Origin: Acanthamoeba lenticulata | Lineage: Eukaryota > Discosea > Longamoebia > Acanthamoebidae | Assembly: GCA_002179805.1 (NCBI GenBank) | Contig: NAVB01000503.1 | Location: 1-17,016 of the forward strand | DNA length: 17,016 bases | Reading direction: 5' to 3' | Part shown: positions 9,983-17,016 of the stretch, one piece after another | How positions within the stretch are numbered: position 1 is the first letter of the stretch | Layout of the letters: each line of letters opens with the position of its first letter | The notes under the pieces: model-generated | The model's input: only the letters and a program-made list of their open reading frames with translations | What the model was told of the DNA's origin: nothing | Databases searched by the model: none | Position numbers and translations under genes: made by a program

Positions 9983-10026
9983 GAAATGTTCAAGAAAAAT
10001 AGGTTTGCAACAAAAAAATTCTAAGT

Positions 10027-10032
10027 TTTATT
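10027..10032 (-). promoter_or_regulatory. Possible polyadenylation signal of the ubiquitin-like gene
   Basis: AATAAA on the minus strand lies 7 bases after a second in-frame TGA (10042-10040) and about 46 bases after the first TGA. The placement suits a gene that originally ended at the second TGA. Confidence 0.4.
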
Positions 10033-10078
10033 TTTTTCTTCAAAGGACGAGTTCAAGTCGAGACTCCTCCTGAACGCT

Positions 10079-10369
10079 TCACTCGGCCAAAGTCTTGGTG
10101 TCGTCAAGAGCGCCGTTGAAGAGAAGCCGCATCTCACTGGCTGGGATCCCTTCCTTGCGTTCAGTCTTCAGCAGCTTGACCACTTGCACTGTGTCGGTGA
10201 GCTCACCCTCAAAGGTATGCGTGTTGACAAACAAGCAGTGGGGGACAATGTAAGGTGGCTGCGATCGCAGGTCTATGGCTGTGTCGGCGAATTTCCTCCG
10301 CCCACTCGAAAGACGACGCTGAAGGGGAACGAGCAGCAAAACTCTGCACAACAACCACCCCTTCAGCAT
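10079..10369 (-). CDS. Ubiquitin-like domain gene, interrupted by an in-frame TGA
   Basis: An open frame of 96 codons from the ATG at 10369 to TGA at 10081-10079. The C-terminal half matches ubiquitin: NTHTFEGELTDTVQVVK fits ubiquitin strand 2 and helix 1, KEGIPASEMRLLFNG fits the KEGIP and RLIFAG region, and DDTKTLAE fits the DGRTLSD region. The TGA falls exactly where ubiquitin has Tyr59. Reading on in the same frame gives SVQEESRLELVL, which matches ubiquitin residues 60-71 at seven positions, then a second TGA. No C-terminal Gly-Gly follows, so it would not be a conjugated modifier. The N-terminus (MLKGWLLCRVLLLVPLQRR) is hydrophobic and basic, like a targeting or anchor segment. It may be a recent pseudogene, a truncated gene or a base-call error. 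An intron in the N-terminal part cannot be excluded. Confidence 0.6.
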   Translation of the reverse strand: MLKGWLLCRVLLLVPLQRRLSSGRRKFADTAIDLRSQPPYIVPHCLFVNTHTFEGELTDTVQVVKLLKTERKEGIPASEMRLLFNGALDDTKTLAE

Positions 10370-10475
10370 CTTTTCGGCGTCTCAAGCACACCCTCAGCTG
10401 TTCACCAGCTTCACCTCAACTTTGCCCGCGCGATTGCTTGACCAGCTTGTTGTCAAGCAAAAGCAAAAGCAAAAG
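10370..10475. promoter_or_regulatory. Compact divergent promoter region
   Basis: Only 106 bases separate the start of the ubiquitin-like gene (minus) from the BTB gene ATG (plus). Both promoters must overlap here or lie inside the neighbouring gene. A triple aaaagc repeat lies directly before the BTB start, whose context aagATGG is favourable. Confidence 0.4.
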
Positions 10476-10743
10476 ATGGCTCTTTCGGGGTCGTCTTCGC
10501 CCCATTTCTACTTGGCAAGGTCGCGCAGCACGTCCCTGCCTCTCGCCAAGTCAACGCCAAGCCACCTCGCCAGTGGTGGCAATGGCACCTCTTTTCCCTT
10601 TTCTTCTTCTGCCTCGTCTTCTCCTTCTGCTTCCTGGCCGTCCAGCCTGCTGCCTTGTTTGGCCCTCGCCTTTGACGAACCGTCCTTCTTCGCCGACCTT
10701 CGCATCGACATCAACCCCCTCACCACCGCTACTTCAACCACAC

Positions 10744-10777
<34 letters not shown>

Positions 10778-12066
10778 GTCTGCCACGTCGGAGGGCGCGA
10801 TGTCGACACATAACGGCGGAAAGGAGACGCCTGGGTCGCGGCCGAGCAGCCGAACCAGCAGCGGCGAGGGGGCCGAGGACTTGGGCGTTAGTGGAGACGT
10901 CGGCAGGACGTCGCCGTCGTCGTCCGCGGCCTCGCCGTCGTCGTCGGTGGTGTGGGTTCACCGGATGGTGCTGGCCGTGCACAGCCCCGTGTTTCGCTCA
11001 CTCCTGCGGGACACCGGCGGCTCTCGGGAGGCCCGCGAGGGCGTCATCGACATGCGCGGCCCGGAGCACCCGCCGGGCGCCGTCGTGCGCTGCATGCTCA
11101 AGATGATGTACGCCTCGCCCGGGCTGGCCATCGACGAGCTGGGCAAGGAGCCCAAGCTCTCTGACGGTGCGTCAAATATTTTTAATCAGAGAATCATTTT
11201 TAAATAAGAGTAAAAATCATTTTAATCATTTCAATCATTTTACATTTGAAATATTTATATTATTTATATTATTTATTTTAATAAAAAAACACGAAGCAGA
11301 GTGGGAGTTTCTGCTGCAGTTGTTCAAGCTGGCCCACCTGTACCAGGTCGAGGTGGTGCTCGACGCCTGCACGCGGCGCATCAAGCACATCCTCGAGCGC
11401 AAGGACGTCGGCGGCGGCGGCGTCAACACCGGTGGCGGCACGCGGATGCGTCGCCGACGAAGCAGCAGCGCCAAGTCGTCCACCACCACCAACAGCCTCA
11501 AGGACGTCGAGGAGGACTTCCTCCTCGCCGAAGAGGAAGAGGAGCGCATGCGGCAGACCTGCTACGCGCTCGAGCTGTTGGCCTTTCTGCTCCACGTCAA
11601 GGAGGCCGAGACCTGTTCGACCGACCCCACGATCGGGGACGATGACGACGACCACAAGAGCGCCGACGACTTGCGCGTCCTCTCGGCCCACAAGAAGAAG
11701 AACGTTGCCGCAAAGGTCGCCGAAGACGATCCTCTCAGCGTCGAAGTCAAAAGCCCGACGACGACGCCCCGAAGCGGCGAGGCCGGCACTGCGGCCGGGG
11801 ATGAGGACCAACAACTACAGCAACAACTGGGCCATGAGCGGCGGGAGGAGATGCTCGTTCGGCTGCTGGACCAGCACCTCTACCCGCAGCTGCTCACCAT
11901 CGTGCAGCACATCCGGTGCGAGGACGTGCTCACCCTCCAGCACTTGCTCCAGCTCTCCGTCTGTCGGCCGTCGCCGGTCTCGCCGGTCTCGCCCCCGCCC
12001 GCCTGGCCTGGCGGCCCGGGCGCTCGCACGAGCCACGTCAAGCACCTTCATGGTGGCTCTTGTTGA
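10476..12066 (+). CDS. BTB/POZ domain protein with low-complexity inserts
   Basis: Exons 10476-11166 and 11300-12066 (or 11297) in phase 1 give about 485 residues ending in TGA. BTB domains mediate dimerisation and often link substrates to Cullin-3 ubiquitin ligases. The first BTB strand is SFFADLRIDI (residues 70-79). The next part, VVWVHRMVLAVHSPVFRSLL, starts only near residue 158, so about 77 residues rich in Ser/Thr/Gly, including 12 serines in a row, split the domain. The domain goes on with GVIDMRGPEHPPGAVVRCML and, after the intron, FLLQLFKLAHLYQVEVVLDA. The C-terminal half holds another Ser/Asp-rich stretch and a helical segment (LVRLLDQHLYPQLLTIVQHI) of unknown role. No kelch, MATH or zinc-finger partner domain was seen. 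The adjacent ubiquitin-like gene is probably a coincidence. Confidence 0.82.
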
Positions 12067-12372
12067 TGAAGACGATGAGGATGACGGTCACGCATCCCTG
12101 TAGCGTCGTCATTGGCTGAGATTAAGCGATCACGACCAATCGCCAACAGATTTTTTGGTTTTTATTGTTGCACGGTTGGCTCATTTGCTGTTGGCCAACA
12201 CGCGAAACGCGGCGCAGAAACCGACGGCGCGACAGTGTACTGGTGACTCGTCCTCGCCGTCCCGAGAGGCCCGAGCCGAGGCCGTTGTCTCCAGGCACTC
12301 GAGTGATAAAATCAGTTCAGCCTTCTTTGCCTTCACACACATACGACCCACTTGCCACAAGCAAAGCGAAGC
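12067..12372 (+). promoter_or_regulatory. Upstream region of the subtilisin-like protease gene
   Basis: These 306 bases follow the BTB stop and lead into the protease gene. They contain ATTGG (12112-12116) and CCAAT (12137-12141) in opposite orientation 20 bases apart, then the perfect palindrome TGTTGGCCAACA at 12189-12200. These may be factor-binding sites; no TATA box is clear. No other gene was seen. Confidence 0.35.
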
Positions 12373-14309
12373 ATGAAGTGTCTTCTTCTCCACACGAGTG
12401 CACCAACACCGCAGAGACATCTGTTGCGCCTCGCGAGCGTGGCCTGTCTGGCGCTTCTTCTCTTTGGCGGTGATCTTGCTTCAGGCCAAGGACAGAGAGC
12501 TCTGGCCCCGCTTCAGGCGGCCTCCGATCCCGCCGCCCGGATCGCCAGCGAGTACCTGGTGCTGTTCCAGGAGGGCCTGCCCCTGCCGCGCTGTACGATC
12601 ACCTGCGGGCGAAGGCCTCCGTTGGGCTTCTGTTCTCATGTGGTGAGCGGTGATGTGTGCAGTTGAGACCCATGTGGCGAGTGTGCGGTCGGCCTTGCTC
12701 GCTGCTGGAGACGGAGAGAACCAGTTGCTGCGGACCTATGTCATCGGTCCCTCGTTCCGCGCGCTTCATGTCAAGCTCGTCGAGCCTGCGTACGTCCGCG
12801 TGCTGTGCGACTCGGGCCTCTTCCAAGTGGCGCAACGCTCAAGCGCTCTTGCTCGTGTGTGATTGGGGCCGTTGCAGGCTGTTGCAGGGGCTTCGCCGAC
12901 ACCCCGACGTGAAGCTCATCGAAGAGAACCAGCGCGTCGGCATCGCGGAGACCTGTCGGCAGCAGAAGGACGCCCCTTGGGTACGCCAACAGCAGCTTCC
13001 ACGCCATGTCGTGAGCGCAGGAATTGACAACACTCTCTTGTTGGCCCAGAACTTGGACCGAATCGACACCCATGAACTGAGCCGAGTCGACGCCGACTAC
13101 TCGTACGAGCACACCGGCGCCAACGTTGACGTCTACATCGTGGACACGTACGCGACTCCAGCTACACAGCATCGCGAAGTCGAAACTGACGTGAATGGAC
13201 ATGATGGCAACGAACAGGGGCATCCTCACCACCCACGTCGAGTTCCAAGGCCGGGCCGAGTGGGGCGTCAACTTTGCCAACGACTCGATCGAAGCGGACT
13301 GCAACGGCCACGGGACGCATGTAGCCGGGATCGTTGCCGGCCACCACTACGGCGTCGCCAAGAACGCCACCGTCATCGCCGTACTTGCCTCCTCGCCTTC
13401 CTGGTCAAAACCTAACCAAAACAAAAAACAAAAAACAAAAAACAAAAAATCAAAAAACAAAAAATCAAAAAATCAAAAAATCAAAAAATCAAAAAATCAA
13501 AACAAAAAATCAAAACAAAAACAAAAACAAAAAACAACGCCACAGGTCAAGGTCTTCCCCTGTGGAGGAGCCGGAAGCTGGGACGCCGTGATCTCAGGCG
13601 TGCAGTGGGTGGCCGAGCAGGCCGCCAAGCGGCGACGGCCGGCTGTGGCCAACATGTCGCTCAGCGGCGGCCGAAGCCCAACCGCCAACGCCGCGATCGC
13701 AGGTACTTGCTGAGCCCCTTTATTCGCTTGAGTTCCGCGGACGAAACGGCTCACGAGACGCTTCGGGTGGTGGATGACGCAGCGGCCGTGGATCTCGGCG
13801 TGACGGTCGTGGTGGCGGCTGGCAACGAGTTCTCCGACGCGTGCTCGCGAAGCCCGGCCATGGAGCCCAAGGCCATCGCCGTGGCGGCCACCTATGTGGC
13901 CGAGAAGAAGAACAACGCGACGAGCGGCGGGGGCCAGGCCGAGAAGGTGGACCGACGGGCCGACTTCTCCAACTTTGGCCCTTGCGTGGCCATCGGGGCG
14001 CCCGGCAAGGACGTGCGCTCGGCCTGGATCAACGAGGACAGCCAGCCGCCGCTCAACGCGCACTACAAGACCTTGTCAGGCACCTCCATGGCCAGTCCGC
14101 ACGTGGCCGGCGCAGCGGCGCTCATCCTGAGCCGTCACGCCGGTGCTGATGTAACTGGCGCGCTGCTTGGTGCGCCCGGGCCTCTGCTGGTACGAAAGGC
14201 GCTTAAGCGCGAGGCCACGCGAGGTGTCATCGACCTGGATTGCGCCGACTCGGACAAGCCTTCCGTGTGCATGGCCACCCCCAACTTGCTGCTCTTTAGC
14301 AGCTGTTGA
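12373..14309 (+). CDS. Secreted subtilisin-like serine protease (proteinase K type, S8)
   Basis: Exons 12373-12592, 12663-12826, 12888-12980, 13050-13147, 13218-13380, 13546-13702 and 13783-14309. All junction phases agree, giving 473 residues. A basic N-terminus and hydrophobic core (LLRLASVACLALLLFGG) form a signal peptide. An inhibitor I9-type propeptide runs from about YLVLFQEG to LRRHPDVKLIEENQRV. The peptidase has catalytic D191 (VYIVDTG), H223 (CNGHGTHVAG) and S400 (SGTSMASPHVAG), with oxyanion N313 (VVVAAGNE). KNATVIAVKVF and PAVANMSLSGG also match proteinase K relatives. The product should be an extracellular or vacuolar endopeptidase matured by loss of its propeptide. Residues about 340-355 form a polar loop insertion. 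The intron at 13381-13545 is unusual in composition and length. The gene is intact. Confidence 0.93.
13381..13545 (+). repeat. A/C-rich repetitive intron in the protease gene
   Basis: This 165-base intron (gtactt...cacag) is mostly a diverged tandem array of short units such as aaaaaacaaaaaatc, nearly without G or T in its core (about 13417-13536). Its length is a multiple of three and it has no in-frame stop, so retention would add 55 Lys/Asn/Gln-rich residues. It is called an intron because removal joins IAVKVF exactly as in proteinase K relatives. Confidence 0.8.
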
Positions 14310-14737
14310 AGCAAAATCAAAGACTTGGCGAGCCAAATATCCATTTTAAATTCTCCCATTCTATTCTTACAATGGCATGCTGTATCACCTGTTCAGCGTA
14401 AGAGGCCCCATCACCATCATGATCACCATCTCACTTCTCCACTTGGTCATCATCATAATGTGCTCCATCACTTCCAAAGGCAACGCCTTGCGCACCGCCG
14501 TTTCGTCTTCTTGTTCCTCTTCCTCATCACCTTCTTCAGCATTCATGCCCTCGTGGTCGTCGTCATTACGCAGGAGGCCCCAGGTGCCCACGTCATCCTT
14601 CCTTCTCTTCACTTGGACTCTCGCCATACAGAAGGTGGGCTTGGGGTTGATTTTTTGTTTTGTTGTAAAACTTGTACAAAAAAACTTGGACAACCAGAAA
14701 GGATAAACGTGTAACTCGTGTAAACAGTGGCGCGGAA
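14310..14737. other. Convergent intergenic region, no gene assigned
   Basis: About 430 bases lie between the protease stop and the synapsin-like gene stop. A CAT/ATC-rich stretch covers about 14407-14461. Open frames of roughly 100 codons exist on both strands, but they are low in complexity and resemble nothing known. The region should hold both 3' ends; no clear AATAAA was seen. Confidence 0.4.
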
Positions 14738-16778
14738 TCAACACAGCAAGGCGTTCATGCGCTCCAGGGTCAACTGGCGAATGTGCTCCGTGTCCTCAGC
14801 CTCGTACCCGGGCGTGAGTCCTTCATGAAGTGGAGTGGCCACGTGTGAGAAGAAGGCCAACACAGAGAAGGGATGACCAAAAAGGGGCTGCTGCCTGTGG
14901 GGGCGTACCAATGGCCGTGCCGTTCAGCTCGATGATGTACTCCTGGCCGTCCTTGGCTGCAAACGAACAAGCGGACAAACGCACGCGGTCGGTCAGAGGG
15001 AAGAAGGGGGCAGCTGGGGCGTGGTGGTCAAGGGCACCTTTGAGGGCGTCGACGGCGAGGAGGTCCACGCCGCCAAACGCCTTGGCACACTCGTCCACCC
15101 ACAGCTTGTATCTCTGGTAAAAGCCAAAAATGAAAGAAAAAGAATTGTTAAATTTATTTGTGGATATGTAAAGAAAAATCGCGGGTGAGTGGCGCGTACA
15201 TCATTGAGCTCAATGAGCTGCAAGTCGGAGCCGCCGAACTGGGACTTCCAGCCGCTGCCCGTGTACACCTGCACTCACATGCAAGCACTTGAGATGATGG
15301 GCGATCCTTGGAAATAGCGCAGCGGATGAGATGAGAGCAACCCACCTTCTTGTAGACACGGTAGTGGTCTCCGATCTTCTGGACGCGCAGGCCGTACTCG
15401 GCGTCGATAAAGGGCTGTTGGTTTATTTAGTATTTTGGTTTTTGGTTTGGTTTTTTTTGGTTTTTTTTTGGTTTTGTTTTGGTTTCGTTTCGTTTTCGTT
15501 TTTGAGTTTGATTTTGTTTTGGAATGATGAAGATGAGGCGCGCACCTCAGAGGTGCAGTAGTTGTTGTTGAGCGCGAGCACGGTCGACATATCGCGGAAG
15601 GCGGCGGCCTCGTCGAGCTTGATCTTGCCCATTCCAGCGTGCGCGTGGGACACCTTCATCACCGTCGGCATGTCGGGCGTGATCGCCATTTGCCTTCATG
15701 ATCACCATCCACCACCATCCATCATCATCAGTTAAGTGATCATAACGCCAATGATCATCGCTCTTTCTGACTCGCGCGGGGCAGCAGTACGCGTGCGACG
15801 AGTAGTAGTTGATGGGGATCAGCGGAAACTTGTCCGCGCCGAGCCGCTTCTGAATCTCGCGCAGCACGCCGTACATGATCGGCCTCTCCAGTTGCCTGGC
15901 GCGCCACGACCACAAATAGATAAAATCATTTATATAAATATATAGATTATCAATTAGTTTACGTAATTATATATTAAATGCAAAATTGTATCTCAAAAAA
16001 AGAAAGGGTGAGCTTGCGCACATGTATTCGGACTGGAGGGAGTTGATGGACGGGATGTTGGCCATCATGAGGCCGTAGAGCGTGTTGCGGTTGTCCGAAG
16101 CCGGGGTCGGACCGCGCACTTGGTTGCGGATGAACAGAAAGTCTTTTTGGGTTGGATTGGATTGGATTGGGTCAGTGAGCTGAGAACGCAGACGGGGCGA
16201 AAGGCTGAGGGAGCACCACACCGGGCTTGACGCCGATCCAGTTCGGGCGCGTGACCTTGCCCTCGCTCTCCCGCACTGGCGCGATGTTCATCAGGCAACC
16301 TGGTCCGCCCATCATGATTCACGTCTCAGGACACTCGCACAGAAACACTCACAAAACAAATGGTCGGGGCCAGCACCAGCGTCAGAGTAGACCACGACCG
16401 ACGTCTCCATCCAGGAGGCCTGCACGACGCGGATGCGGCTGCCGTCCTTCAACCTGGCGTGTCGGAGCGCATTGGGCGTCAGGGCATCCACACAAAATTA
16501 ACTTGTTTTTTGGTCAGCTTGCCCGGCGACGCTACGCACCGGTCGTTCTCAAAGACCTTGACCCAGTCGTTGGTCGGCCGGCCGTCGAGCACCACAAGCT
16601 GCCGGACCTTGCCTGCTCGTGTGTTTGGGGAGGCTGCATGTTACACTGGGCCTCGAAGGGGAGGGAAGGACGGGAAGGGCGACGGACCGTCACCGGACGC
16701 CTCGGCAGCGGCCTGCTTCTTGGTGGTCTTGCTGGCCTTCTTCTCCTTCTTCCCCTTCTTCTTTGTGTCTTTCTCCAT
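14738..16778 (-). CDS. Synapsin-like ATP-grasp protein
   Basis: Exons: 16778-16694, 16612-16540, 16453-16353, 16299-16222, 16142-16022, 15895-15791, 15693-15546, 15414-15346, 15268-15200, 15113-15038, 14956-14909 and 14820-14738. Every junction keeps phase, giving 351 residues ending in TGA. Synapsins are ATP-binding proteins of the ATP-grasp fold known for binding synaptic vesicles. The whole C domain is recognisable: LVVLDGRPTNDWVKVF (34-49), FLFIRNQ (114-120), IPSINSLQSEY (142-152), KFPLI (175-179), VMKVSHAHAGMGKIK (199-213, the nucleotide-binding loop), PFIDAEYGLRVQKIG (238-252), RYKLWVDECAKAFGGVD (284-300) and YIIELNGTAIG (315-325). The N-terminus is a Lys-rich tail (MEKDTKKKGKKEKK) without the RRxS phosphosite of animal domain A, and no Pro-rich tail follows. 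With 11 introns it is the most divided gene here. The family call is strong; a vesicle or enzymatic role is unknown. Confidence 0.88.
15415..15545 (-). repeat. A/C-rich repetitive intron in the synapsin-like gene
   Basis: On the sense strand this 131-base intron (gtgcgc...aacag) is dominated by runs of A spaced by one or two C bases (aaaacc, aaaaac), like the protease intron at 13381-13545 on the other strand. It has no polypyrimidine tract. Confidence 0.7.
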
Positions 16779-17016
16779 CCGTGTGGCACTCTCTCGGTTC
16801 TCTCTTCCTCACTTCTCGCGAGAGAAAGAGAAGTGTTGCGTACGCTCCCTTCGGGAGTACCCGTTGCGGAAGGATTCGGCTAATGCCTTTTAATTGGCTT
16901 TTAATATTGGTTTTCTGTTAAACGGTTTTATATTTATGGTTTTGTACATAATTATAAAATTAACAAAAATAAAACAAAAGCAATGTGGTCAACCGGTTCA
17001 GTGCCTGAACTCTGCG
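16779..17016 (-). promoter_or_regulatory. Upstream region of the synapsin-like gene
   Basis: About 240 bases from the start codon to the window edge. A TATAAA sits on the minus strand at 16932-16927, about 150 bases before the ATG, in an A/T-rich stretch. Closer to the gene are two inverted repeats, at 16810-16835 and about 16844-16856 (CTCCC-TTC-GGGAG). No other gene was recognised. Confidence 0.4.
16810..16835. repeat. Hairpin with a CGCG palindrome upstream of the synapsin-like gene
   Basis: CACTTCTC (16810-16817) and GAGAAGTG (16828-16835) are perfect inverted repeats around a 10-base loop. Overlapping this is the perfect palindrome TCTCGCGAGA at 16814-16823, 36-45 bases before the ATG. 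It may be a factor-binding site or a leader RNA hairpin. Confidence 0.5.

Noticed and set aside
10040..10081. TGA read as an amino acid in the ubiquitin-like gene
   Set aside because: TGA is the stop of EF-1alpha, the protease, the BTB gene and others, and no selenocysteine-type element was seen; a mutation or sequence error is simpler.
13381..13545. Lys/Asn/Gln-rich linker as a constitutive part of the protease
   Set aside because: The flanking residues join seamlessly to the proteinase K consensus when it is removed, and it starts gt and ends cag.
14377..14744. Small genes on either strand between the protease and synapsin-like genes
   Set aside because: The frames are built from CAT/ATC-type repeats, show no codon bias like the neighbours, and match nothing known.
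16861..17016. A tRNA or another gene at the right edge
   Set aside because: No cloverleaf arms or coding bias could be found; the sequence is A/T-rich upstream DNA.

Overview
The window is about 17 kb of nuclear DNA from a free-living protist, most likely an Acanthamoeba-type amoeba (Amoebozoa). The coding sequence is GC-rich and favours G/C-ending codons. It is cut by many short spliceosomal introns (53-165 bp as I place them), several of which are very A/T-rich. Genes are dense and lie on both strands, and EF-1alpha, an ELO elongase and a proteinase-K-type protease are clearly eukaryotic. The species call is inference. All exon borders were set by hand from splice signals, reading phase and family alignment.

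Layout, left to right. 1-2083 (-): ankyrin-repeat protein, 8 exons, 3' end beyond the window. 2206-2907 (-): small Cys-rich membrane protein of unknown family. 3258-4766 (-): intronless acidic, probably nuclear protein with a Cys/His tail. 5565-6470 (+): ELO fatty-acid elongase. 6672-8104 (-): EF-1alpha. 8513-9982 (-): leucine-rich-repeat protein. 10079-10369 (-): ubiquitin-like gene with an in-frame TGA where ubiquitin has Tyr59. 10476-12066 (+): BTB/POZ protein. 12373-14309 (+): secreted subtilisin-like protease, 7 exons. 14738-16778 (-): synapsin C-domain (ATP-grasp) protein, 12 exons.

The genes do not form a pathway; this is an ordinary gene-dense stretch. No tRNA, rRNA, transposon or CRISPR array was recognised. 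The most notable content is a compact synapsin homologue in what appears to be an organism without neurons. Next are the ubiquitin-like gene broken by one stop codon, and a strong preference for C at donor position +4 (GTACGY/GTGCGY instead of GTRAGT) across the 34 introns placed. One ankyrin intron is of the GC-AG class, and one protease intron is a multiple of three with no stop.
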